This document shows positions 54,105 through 64,000 of a stretch of DNA of 64,000 nt, in pieces. The translations under genes and the position numbers were made by a program. This DNA is from Hymenopus coronatus (lineage: Eukaryota > Arthropoda > Insecta > Mantodea > Hymenopodidae), in contig CM060899.1 of assembly GCA_030762935.1 (NCBI GenBank), positions 66,452,501-66,516,500 on the forward strand, in the 5' to 3' direction. The notes below the pieces were generated by a model, which worked only from the letters and a program-made list of their open reading frames with translations, had not been told where the DNA came from and did no database searches. Every line of letters starts with the position of its first letter. The stretch's first letter is position 1.

Positions 54105-54982
54105 TTTCCAAAAAATCTGATGTGTACCATTCACATGACTTTCTCTATATCCCTGCAACAAATTATTCTTAAAACGCTTATACTTCTATTTACTTCATAC
54201 TAATCAGTAAAACATTAGCACAAATAGCCATATTACTTGCTTCCTTGTAAGTAGAGGTGAAATAAGGGAGTACCATAGGTTAAAGTGATAATCAAAAGCT
54301 GGTTGCTATGTCACTGAAGTTCCTTTGTTTGTATGGACAGCAGTTGACAAATTCCTGTATGAAAAATGTTTTTCATAGCAGAAACCAAAAATAAGGAATG
54401 TCACAAAAACGACGAACTCCACGAAAAAAATGTATATAACATAAATTGTGTGTTTTAACGTGCTCTACATTTTTTGTGTAGTAAGTCTTTGTCCATCTCT
54501 TACGGTTTAGCAGTTATTCAAAATTCAGTAAAATGCATCCAGAATAAACTACTCTTCAGAGGCTATTCCCAGAAAATTCAAGATATACACTTTATTTGTC
54601 TTGTAAATATCTTTAATATATGATATTTTAATCAAAATCATTAGAGCCATTTTTAAGAAAATCAAAATTTTTGAAAAAAGTTCCATGTAAAGGGTAGTTG
54701 GGGGTGGGGGGATTTTTCTCAAAACCTTTGTGTCGCATCACTGGAAGATATTAAACCTAAATACCAAGTTTGGTATTTTACCTATTTTTCGTTTTTGAGT
54801 TATCGTGTTCACGGACAGACGGACACACATACACAAACGCACATTTTTCCGAAAATGCTTTTTTTTATATAAAGGGGACCCTAAAACATATATTTCCGGT
54901 GAAATCTCGGTATCAAATTTTTGGGTGGAGTGCAACACCTTCTCTATACACTATGTACATAGTGCGTATAGAGAAAGTAAAA
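54105..54982 (-). mobile_element. Repeat family G, complete copy
   Basis: From 'aaaatctgatgtgtaccatt' to 'tatagagaaagtaaaaatg', including a 36-bp palindrome at 54940-54975 centred on gtac. Used here as the reference copy for the family. Confidence 0.9.
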
Positions 54983-57479
54983 ATGTTCATGTAAGAAATA
55001 CAGTTAAGTGATATTGTGTTAATAAGTCCAACTCATTTCTTCTAATGATATACATATCACTGTTATTAACCTTCTAATTAATATTATTATATCTGTAATA
55101 TTTGTTTTTCATTTATTCTATTTCAGCTCATTGCAGTTAATATTTTTTCTCTAAAATAACAAACCAATTCTGTTAATCTAAAATAAACACTTATCTCTAT
55201 AAGCTGATTTGCTTATCTTTCTGGAATAGAACCATGTAGACTACTGTACATAATTGCTTTTTGTGCTTCGTTTTCAGCATTAAACTTGTGCTGTAGTTGT
55301 TATTGAGATATTCTCTTTCTTCTGTTACTGTAACAGCCTTAAAGGGATACCTAATTTCTTGGAGTAACTACCATTGTTTCTCATTTTCCCTCTCTCTTTC
55401 TCTTTTCATGTTCGTTGATGGCTATCTGTAACTTTAGTTTTCTTTCACACTGTATATATTTGAAATGCATGACATTTCATTTCCAAATCTCTTCAACTAC
55501 TTGGGTACCTAACTCTTGATTAAAATGTGACGTATAGTAATCCACTATAGTTGTGCAGTGCATGATGAAAATTAAGTATGTCAAATTTAGATTGTGCTAT
55601 TGGAATGAGATTATCATTTGAAATGGATGCTAAAAGAGGTGCATAATGCAGATGAATTATTCTGAGCATATTAAGACAGGCTTCACTGTAGATTATAAAA
55701 TGCTTTTATTCTAGATTAGATATTAACACAGTATAAATGCACAGCACTTAATTCAGATGTAGATCACAGTATTGTAGTTTATGTAAATATGTAAAGCACT
55801 CAGTCGTAAATTATGTTTTAAATTTAATAAGCAATACATTTTGACCCTCTTTTAATATTTGTATCTAAAACTTAAATATAATAATATGTATATGTTGCAA
55901 GCTTTGGCTGAAACCCATCATTTTGTGAGGATATTAGGTAGAGCATGAAAAGCTGACATATGCTGTAGTTGCTTGTTAGGCATACAGCGTAACTCTAACT
56001 TAACTCTAACCAAACTACTACCCACACACTTTTTCTTGAGCTCTGCACTCCTAGTGCTACAAACCGTCCAAGTCAAGAAGACTTGATTTTTGCTAAAGGA
56101 ACAACTGAGCATTGTTGTCCATGCACTGTGTTTCTCTTTCTTTATGGTTAACCAATTCAAACAGTAAGAAACCTTAACTTCCAAATGGGTAAAGCAGATC
56201 CAGGACTATCATCATTGATAGCATGCTTAAAGTGTGGTTTAAATTGTTGTTAGTGAACAAATCTAAACCATAATGGTTAACTTTTAAATTGTGGAACATA
56301 ACCTCACAATGGCCTTTTAATTCAAACGGTAGATAACTTGCAAAAAATGAATGTCCTAAACTATCTCAGGGCCTTCTATGATATAATTTAAGGTATGGCT
56401 GTATAAAATACCTGAAAAACTCCCTTTCCATCTGTGTTAATGACATCTGAGGTTCCAAAAAATGTGTAAAGCAGTAAACTTAACATAACCTAACTTTAAT
56501 CTAATCTTACACTATCTGCTGATGTTTAGAGATTCCATGAAATGGTGTATAGGATCAACTTATACTGTATGCCAGCTTTTAATGATCTGCCTACGATCTT
56601 TGCAAAATGATAGATTTCAGCTAAAGTTTACTACAGATACATAATTTTGTTATTTTCACTTTTTATTTAGGAATAGAAGAAAGAAGAAAGGCTAAAACTT
56701 TAAAAAGTGCAAAATAAAAAATGTGTTCATGATCCATTACTAAAATCTGTGAATCTGAATACTATATATTTCACATTTTCAAAACTTAGGAAGCTAATGT
56801 GTTTGTACACATGAAAAAGCAAAGATGTTAACTTGTAAGCTTCCCTCTCTTCAGCTCCTCAGAGTATAATGATTGGTCATTTCATAGAGTTTTATAAAGT
56901 GTCTAAAGTCATAGTTTCTGAAAATGAACATACCATGTGAGCTGTTGTAGCTGAGTTGTGATAAGCCAGAGCAAAAAGCTGCATGGGACTGCACACTGCT
57001 AGTAAGTAAGAGATATGCTGCTAAAAGTATTGCACAGTTAGTAGAAACTGTGTCAAACTAGATTGTGACTGCTAAGTGGTTAGATCTCAAATAATTTAGA
57101 TTCTGTAAACACTATAATGCTTTTAACTCTTTTTAGTACCTAACTTTAATATTCACTGTTGATAAATTAAGCATAAACTAATTTGTAAATTGTAATAATC
57201 AGTTAATTTACAGCCTTCATTTGGAAGATTGGCCAGAAAGCCCACTGCTGGCTGAGTTGGTTATTCTTAATTCAAGCTGAGAAATTTCTCATGCAAATTA
57301 TCACTATAATAATTACAATTACATATTTTCATCAAAAGAAAACTTGTGCTACCAAACATCTCTTGCACATTTTAGAAAACCATCCTCTTAGTCTACACGT
57401 AACATGTTATGAGGATCACTCTAAAACTTTTGAGAATACATGTAATAAAATATTAAAACTTCAGCTCTGATCATTGCAA
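54983..57479. other. AT-rich, nothing recognised
   Basis: Longest stretch without named repeats or exons. The antisense 88-codon frame at 55918-56184 has no motif. Age-decayed repeats may be present but could not be named. Confidence 0.5.
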
Positions 57480-58480
57480 TTTTCCAAAACATTCCCCATT
57501 GTACTCTACACACTATCACATCCTTTCAAACCATTTTTTCAAATCCTCAATGCCATTCTTCTTTGGAGAAAATGAAAATACATTCTTTGTAAGTCACTAC
57601 TGCAGTTTCAGGGGACTCAAATCATTGAAATCAAATTTTTTCTTTCATTTTGGGAAACAGAAAAAAGTTCTATGTGACCAGATCTGGACTGTAAGGAGGA
57701 TGAGACAAATATCTGACTCTTGATTTGTGCAGAAATTGGGTTGTGCAATGTGGGCAGAGGCATTGTCATGGTGCAACAAAATTCCACACAGACCAGTTTT
57801 TCGAAAGTTTTTTTCTACGTTCATTGAACACTTGTGGGGGACATTTATCAGTGTACTATATGCCAGTTGCAGTCTTTTATCCCTCGAGTGGAATCGTCAC
57901 AAGTGGCCACTTGCTGAGAAGAAAGAACAGATCATCTTCTTACCAACACTTCTCATTCATTTCAATTTTGTTGGGACCAATGAATTGTCATTTAGTTTCT
58001 AGATCATACTGGTAAATCCAATCCCAATCTAAAACATGTTTTTGGATGTTCCTTAATTGAATTTTTCAAACATTTCCTGTTAACATTGCACATATGCTTG
58101 TTTCTGCTCATTTGTGAGGTGGTAGGGGATCCAGCAACTGCAGAGCTTCAAGTTTTTCTTTCAGAATTGCTGTGGATTCAATATTTAGGCTTCTTGAATC
58201 TGACTGTATGTAGAACGATGATCTTTCCACTATATGGACTCTGCTTTCACCACATTTTCATCCATTATTGCTGTAGCTGGCCATCCTGCTCAGCCTTCAT
58301 CTTTTAGGGAATCCCTTCCTCTTCTGAATTCTCCATATCATCGATAAATGGTGAATTGTGAAGAGTAAATATCCCCAAAGCACAATACAGTTTTTCAAAG
58401 CAATCTTTTTCCCCTAAACCAACTTTAAAGTCATAAAAAATCATAGGACAGAAATGCTCTCGCTTGAGATCCATCCTAGT
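57480..58480 (-). pseudogene. Mariner transposase pseudogene
   Basis: On the - strand the N-terminus MDLKREHFCPMIFYDFKVGL followed by a decayed 'F-KLYCALG' lies at 58474-58370. 57790-57650 reads LLHHDNASAHIAQPNF and then a frame-shifted 'PPYSPDL---FFLFPK'. The first block is the characteristic start of a mariner subfamily ('REHFRAMIFYDFKCGL'). Stops throughout the middle. Confidence 0.82.
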
Positions 58481-58639
58481 ATATTGCAAGCAACGTCTGC
58501 TATATATGCACACGCAATTGTTGGAGTGTACCCAGACTTGTACTTATTGTTATCTGATGTCTTTGGCTTATCACAACTCATTGTTGTCCATTCTCAAAAC
58601 TTTTGGAGTTACCCTCATTTATGGGCTAATTAAATTATA

Positions 58640-59600
58640 AGGTAATCCCTCTCATGGCCTCTCTCCACTATGTAAGAGATCCGAGAGTCATCAGGAAAGT
58701 GGTGCCGACAAGACGCTCTGAAATCCTTACCATAAATAAATACTGAAAATATTGACCATCTGCTTCCAAACAGACAGTATAACAAGTTAAAGATATTGGT
58801 TTAATTGTTTTTTCACACAAGCTGTGTGTAGGACAGGAGTTGGATAGGTAGAGTCAGACTGACAAATTCAATGCCATAGCCAGGATTTGAACCATGGATC
58901 TTGCGGTCTCTAGCCAGCTGCTCTTCCACTGAGCTACCATGGCAATATGCCGGCATATCATTGAATTTCCCAACTGACTCACATGTTTACCTATCCAACT
59001 TCTTTCCTACAAGGCTTGTGTGATAAAACAAACCAATACCAATTAACCCTAATAGTTGGCAATACTATGAATCCTGGGATTTAAAGTACTTACAACATCT
59101 TCAGTCGCCATTGGAGTTGTCATCTCAGAATAATTTGAGATCACCTTGTGGTTTACTGGGAAACATGTGAGTTAGTTGAGAAATTCAATGTTATGCCGGC
59201 ATGTTGCCAGGGTAGCTCAGTGGCAGCGCAACCGGCAAGAGACTGCAAGATCCGTGGCTATGGCATTGAGTTTTTCAGTCTGACTCTACCTATCCAAGTT
59301 AAAGATGTTCTCACTCATTCACCTAAGCTCAGCAGCAGAAATCAGTGTGTAATCTACAGATTCTTAGTGAAAACATCATGCAAGAAATCACAAAGATTCC
59401 TGTTGCTAAACTTAGATGAGTGTGCAGGAATATTTTTGCAAATTGTGTTACCCATATGTGAGCAGAAGGTCAACATTTCCATACTTTATCTTAAAATATG
59501 TATTTTTGTGCGCCTTTGACAGCACCACTTTCCCAGTGAATCTCGGATCTCTCATACAGCGTATAGAGGCTGCGATAGGGGTTACCTTATAATTAGCGAC
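58640..59600. mobile_element. Element family I, complete, hosting a family B twin
   Basis: Inverted ends: 'ttataaggtaatccctctca...gatccgagagtcatcagga' and 'ccagtgaatctcggatctct...ggggttaccttataa'. Internal 'cttagatgagtgtgcaggaa' and 'gagcagaaggtcaacatttc' are shared with 18743-19895. Family B lies in the middle. Confidence 0.75.
58830..59300. mobile_element. Element family B, palindromic twin tRNA-like element
   Basis: The - strand tRNA-like unit (58965-58870: tgccatggtagctcagtgga, gatccatggttcaaatcc, ggctatggca) and the + strand unit (59205-59270: 'cagggtagctcagtggcagc') face outward from a shared centre 'gcaatactatgaatcctggg'. Outer arms are 'tagagtcagactgacaaatt' and 'cattgagtttttcagtctga'. 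Confidence 0.85.
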
Positions 59601-59960
59601 CCTTTATTAGATAAAGCATAGTTCCAAATACAGTACAGAAATAAGGGGGAGCAACGAATGGATTTAGTGCAATTAGTAAATTTTTATGAATTTTTGGATA
59701 TGTTAGTTGCACATATATAAGAAAGCGGTAACGTAACAAGATCAATGCTGAAGCTTTAAGTCATTATTGTGGTCTGGGGGTAGCATTTACATCTTATATT
59801 CAATGTTCCAAATTCAAATCGTTTTTTGGGGATAATTTTTTCTTCTCTCTCTGTTTCAGAAGATGAATATCAACTAAGCTAAATCAAACTTTAATAAGTC
59901 TGAAAAGAAAGGAAAGAAAAAAGTTCACAATTGAGCGCATTTTTCTCCTAATTGTAAGGC
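59601..59960. other. No gene recognised
   Basis: AT-rich, ending in the target sequence of the next SINE. Confidence 0.45.
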
Positions 59961-59973
59961 CAGCTTTTCCCAA

Positions 59974-60251
59974 TTTTTTTTTTTGATTACTATTTGTGGC
60001 GCTCTTTAACTGTTACGGTTCTCAGCATCCCATTCTATACTGGGCGTGAAAGACCTCTTAATTTTGCCCAGAGGCTTCTCTATCAGGCTTGAGGTTCTCT
60101 TACGTGTCTAAATCTACGACACGGGGCCAACGGCTTTACTTCCCTTCCCAAGGAAGGCATGCTAAGGATTTTTAAGCCTGAAAAAATCCATCGTCCTCCG
60201 CTAGGTTTGAACCCGCGACCTTGGTGGTAACCATTACACCACGGAGGGCGA
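59974..60251 (-). mobile_element. SINE family A, complete, poly(T) end
   Basis: Head on the - strand at 60250-60190 (gtggtgtaatggttaccacc, gcgggttcaaacc). The left end is a T-run, that is, an A-tail. Target duplication cagcttttcccaa at 59961-59973 and 60252-60264. Confidence 0.92.
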
Positions 60252-60613
60252 CAGCTTTTCCCAAGTGTGCATCTATAAGTTAATGATTCTATCTTTCATT
60301 TTCTGTCTTTTCTTAAAAATTCCATGCTATTTATTTGCAGGTACTTTCATTAAAGTTTATCTTCAGAAAACAGTTCACTTAACCAAGGTGTGCATCTGCT
60401 AACTAGTCACGTCAGTTAAACTGCATTTAAATCATGATTACCACGGTAAGGTGTGTCCCTGATAGGTTTGTTTATTAAGAATGGTGCACATGGCCATGGT
60501 CTCACAATGTGTTAACTTCTTTACAACACAAAGACTTTGCATTAACTGATCAGCTGGTCCAGAGGAGAGAAGGTGGGGGGGGGGGGACAGATCTTGTTAG
60601 AAATAGTGCAGTG

Positions 60614-60844
60614 AAATGAAATGGCCTGTTATTTATGGACGCTATTTAACTGCTTTGGTTCTCAGCGTCCCATTCTATACTGGGCGTGAAAGATCGCTTA
60701 ATTTTGCTCAGAGGCCTCTCTTATCAGGCTTGAGGTTCTTTTACGTGCCATAAATCTACGACACGGGACCCACAGCTTTACTTTCCTTCCGCGACCTTGG
60801 GTATATGAAGCTAGCATGGTAACCATTACACCACGGAGGGCAAC
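60614..60844 (-). mobile_element. SINE family A with internal deletion
   Basis: Body as in 6633-6924, but the piece between 'actttccttcc' and 'gcgaccttgggtatatgaag' is missing, removing the 5' side of the B-box region. Target duplication aatagtgcagtg at 60602-60613 and 60845-60856. Confidence 0.88.
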
Positions 60845-60856
60845 AATAGTGCAGTG

Positions 60857-61470
60857 CAGGGTAAGCAAGTCATGGCCACAGATCCAAATGAAGGCTCTGT
60901 GCTTTAAATGTCAATACATATATGGTATATTTCTCTCTAACTTAAGTAGCATTGTAAGGCAACAATGTTTTTTTTCGTAATAACAACAGTAGTACCACAA
61001 ATCTAATTAGTCATTAAAGAGAATGTTTCTGTATCTATAAGCACACTTTAAAATCATAAACATGTAATATGCTAGAAGCTAGGAGTAACTATTGGAGCAT
61101 TCTGTAGGTTCATTTTGGTCAGGAAGCCATTCAACATAGAACGTGTCAAGACATATCATGTATACTACGAAAAAAAACAATGTATAAGCACTAGTGCTAA
61201 AAGCAGGGGTTACAAAAAAAGCAGAATATACTTACAATCACATCATTTGGCTTTTGAGGCCTGTACATCCCTGCACTATACTTAATGTGCTCCATAAAAG
61301 CATATGTATGTCATTATTTGCATGCATATATAAACAAAGATTATGAAAAATTAGTGTTAAAATGTATAAATAAATGTCATTTCATTATGTAACACTGATG
61401 TAATATCAGATGATAGTTTTCTAAATATGGACATAATAATTACTACTAATAATTATGTAAAATTAAAGAA
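60857..61470. other. No gene recognised
   Basis: AT-rich sequence without coding or repeat signature. Confidence 0.45.
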
Positions 61471-61866
61471 TATGATTTGGATAGATAGAGTCAGACTCAA
61501 AAATTCAATGCCTCAGCAGGGATTTGAACTGCAGATCTCTCGATCTCTAGCTGGCCGCTCTACCACTGAGCTACCATGGCAACATGCTGGCATAGCATTG
61601 AATCTTTCAACTGACTCGCATGTTCCCCAGTAAACCACAAGGTGATCTCAAATTATTTTGAGATGACAACCCCAATGCTGTAAGTACTTTAAACCCCAGG
61701 ATTCATAGTTACTGGGGAGCATGCGAGTCAGTTGAAAGATTCAATGCTCTGCCAGCATATTGCCATGGTAGCTCAGCGGTAGAGCAACCGCCTAGAGACC
61801 GGGAGATCCATGATTCAAATCACGGCTATGGCATTGAATTTTTCAGTCTGACTCTACCTATCCAAC
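61471..61866. mobile_element. Element family B, best palindromic twin tRNA-like copy
   Basis: Left arm 61471-61627 and right arm 61708-61866 are inverted copies about 155 bp long and mostly identical. Each contains a tRNA-like unit. The right one starts tgccatggtagctcagcggt and ends 'ctatggca', giving a 7-bp acceptor-like pairing and a GCTC/GAGC D-arm. A ttcaaat T-loop-like segment is also present. Anticodon-arm pairing is poor, so they are not functional tRNAs. Confidence 0.88.
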
Positions 61867-63635
61867 TCCTGTCCTACACACGACTTGTGTGAAAAAACAA
61901 TTAAAATATGATTATTGTATTATGTATACTCCTAAATACATACATGTCACAATTTACAATACATATTTACAAATATGTTACTGTATTTACAATGCAAAAA
62001 TGCACAAATTTACAATTATTTACTAAAGCGTAAAATACCATAGGATCTGGCGTATATTTTTTTTCAAAATATGGCATATAGCTAATTTACTAAAGTAACT
62101 GATGTTTTTCTATTGCGAGCTTGAAATGTATTCTTAAACATACAGCATATATCAAAGACCTTTTATATCATGTTGAGTTTGCAGAGAAAAATTGTTGTCT
62201 GTTTTGTGGGAGGAGTAGGTACTATGCGCACACTTGTGCTAGAATTACAGGGAAGAAAGGGCTGGGGGAAGCAGTGTTCTCAACCAGTAAGGTTTCTTTA
62301 TTTGAAACCCTCAGCCATTATAATGAATATGTACTGCGAACTATCATCTATTCAGCCTTAAGTTAATCCTCGCCAAAACAAAACCAAGGCAACCAGTGCA
62401 CCGTTATAATGCAGCATTCCATCATTCGTGCCAAAAATACTGTCATACTTTCACAACCATGTGGCATGTACTTGCAGCATATTGTAATGTAAAACGAACA
62501 GAGGTCTTGTTCCATTAACTTAAACAGTGACTAACATATTCTGTTGGGTATAATTATAATATTGACAAAATAAATAAATGCACATCTAGGTAATAATTAA
62601 CTCTAAAAAACACAAGCGAAAAAAAGAGCATGTATGCGACAACTTACATATATTTGCTCTCTGGAAGTGACTCTATTCCCTCCAGATCAGAAACCTTGTC
62701 TGAGCTGTTTGTGCTGCTGCTTTTCAGTCTCCTAGTTTGATAATGAGTTGTTATTTAAACCACTCAGCTCTCAAAACAATGTTTCTTCTTTCATTACATG
62801 TAGCACTTACCAGCTGTTTGAAATTGTGCACTATTATGCGAATTGCATTCTTCACAAATCATCACATTCTTGCATCACATATTTCATACGCTTTCTTTTT
62901 TTCCCATGTGCAAATTTCACCACTTCTTCTACAAGCAGTGTTGGATATTTCTCATAAACCTTACAATGTACAGTCAACACTATAGCTTTTTCACCACTGG
63001 TCAACGGTTTACCAGCTTAATGCATTATGTAACTCAACAAAGATGCAAGAGCAAATTCAACAGTGATTATCCTCCATGATTCTAAACAGCAACAACCAGC
63101 AACCACTACTATGTAAACAATATTGTGGAAATCAGGTGACTCATAGGAATAGCATGTTGGAACTTGTAGCTCTGCTTAACGGTATAAACTGGCATCAATT
63201 TAACCCTTAGGTATGTGTTTAGCATATTATACCATTTAAGAATAAATTCATTCCATAATTTAGACTGTTAGCATGGGATTACATTCTTGTGTGCATTACT
63301 ACTGTGTTGTATTGCGGTGCACTGACCACATAGATCCATTTTGGCACGGATCAACCTTAGAGTGAACAGATAATATCTAAACTATTAAACAAAACACAGT
63401 ACACTGGCAGGTACTTTAACTCTGGGATCTACAGACAGAATCAAACTAGCATTAAAGCCACTATATGTCAAGGAGTATACTGTACTTCATATCTCAATGT
63501 TGCTGTTCTGCCCCGCTTCTAAAATTGGGTGAAACCTACCAAATAAAGATTAGGGAGCAAGCGCCCAAGAAAAGGTGCCCACAGAGCAGGTTTCTTCAGA
63601 TGTAAAGGGAAGTGCAAATAATTGTGCTCTAAGCT
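61867..63635. other. No gene recognised
   Basis: AT-rich. Several overlapping short frames at 62121-62366 and 62737-63079 have no domain features and no splice-phase fit with the receptor gene's missing last exon. Confidence 0.45.
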
Positions 63636-63639
63636 CACA

Positions 63640-63745
63640 TTATCTGGTCTAAGGGTAGAATACTTGCCGGTTCCTAAGGTTGCAGGTTCAAGCCCAGAAG
63701 AGCATGGTCTTTTTGGGGGGGGGGTGCAAAAATCCTTGACTGCAA
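63640..63745 (+). mobile_element. tRNA-derived SINE-like sequence
   Basis: 'tctggtctaagggtagaata' (A-box type), then 'ggttgcaggttcaagcccag' (B-box), then 'catggtctttttggggg' with a G-run. Resembles family A's layout but with a different head. Confidence 0.6.
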
Positions 63746-63918
63746 AAGTCTGTACGATACGTGTAGAAGCTATAAATGAGAAAATAACTAAATGAATATT
63801 TAATTTAGTGTAAATCAATTTATTTTGGGAAAAAAAAAAAAAACAATAACAGCTCCTCATAATTACTGACTGCCACATTAGATAGAGCTCATATAATAAA
63901 CAATTTTAAAAAAATGGG

Positions 63919-64000
63919 TCACCCTCTATGGTGTAATGGTTACCATGCTAACTTCATCTACCCAAGGTCGTGGGTTCAAACCCAGTGGAGGATAATGGAT
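63919..64000 (+). mobile_element. SINE family A, cut by the window end
   Basis: Head 'caccctctatggtgtaatgg', 'ccatgctaacttcatctacc' and 'gtgggttcaaacccagtgga' with intact A- and B-box sequences. The body continues outside. Confidence 0.88.

Noticed and set aside
57725..58015. Two overlapping + strand frames of more than 90 codons
   Set aside because: They are the antisense of a mariner transposase pseudogene on the - strand.
61755..61835. A functional tRNA gene
   Set aside because: Acceptor and D-arm pairing are good but the anticodon stem pairs poorly, the unit is embedded in a palindromic repeat, and diverged copies occur elsewhere.
62121..63079. Terminal exon of the receptor gene among short frames
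   Set aside because: No frame with a phase 1 acceptor, plausible tail composition and stop could be supported.
1..64000. CRISPR arrays, operons, ribosome binding sites or bacterial genes
   Set aside because: Exon-intron structure, SINEs and metazoan-type domains show a eukaryotic genome; no spaced short direct repeats of CRISPR type were seen.

Overview
This window is animal nuclear DNA, AT-rich and crowded with repeats. It carries one large intron-split gene on the + strand, and almost everything else is transposon or short-interspersed-element debris. The mix of mariner/Tc1 remnants, a mariner-like family common in insects, Penelope-like retroelements, at least five tRNA-derived SINE families and very long repeat-filled introns suggests an insect with a large genome, perhaps a hemimetabolous one such as a cockroach or termite. 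The species guess is inference only.

The gene. Eleven coding exons with AG/GT borders and matching phases join into one open frame of 2385 nt (794 complete codons plus split codons at both ends): 1118-1230, 4617-4785, 8008-8187, 10639-10903, 14398-14612, 17068-17328, 19945-20325, 26376-26516, 30363-30581, 33664-33861 and 40988-41230. They encode a type I membrane receptor-like protein. In order it has a C-type-lectin-like domain, two clear CUB domains, a diverged third CUB-like module, three EGF repeats, one transmembrane helix, and a basic, then Ser/Pro-rich cytoplasmic tail. The first exon(s) with start codon and signal peptide lie upstream of base 1. The end of the tail lies beyond 41230 and was not found. 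I do not give a gene symbol.

Layout. 1-8 kb: lectin-domain exons, a 48-bp-period minisatellite and nested SINEs. 8-17 kb: CUB exons, including partial tandem copies of the 3' part of one CUB exon, a near-complete mariner (14654-15922), and palindromic elements with hammerhead-ribozyme-like cores. 17-26 kb: CUB2/CUB3 exons, several 0.6-1.1 kb non-autonomous elements and TTAA-flanked elements. 26-34 kb: EGF and transmembrane exons in AT-rich introns. 34-41 kb: a 7.1 kb intron with Penelope-like fragments, then a GC-rich tail exon. 41-64 kb: no exon recognised; nested Tc1/mariner insertions (42.6-47.8 kb), Penelope-like remnants (53-54 kb), and palindromic elements carrying two divergent tRNA-like units (58.8-61.9 kb).

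Repeat families are named here only for cross-reference. A = tRNA-derived SINE with 10-16 bp target duplications. B = twin tRNA-like palindromic element. C, D, E = other tRNA-derived SINEs. F = unclassified repeat. G = 0.9-1 kb element with a 36-bp palindrome near one end. H = TTAA-flanked piggyBac-type MITE of about 0.66 kb. I = about 1 kb element with roughly 70-bp terminal inverted repeats. K = a mariner family.
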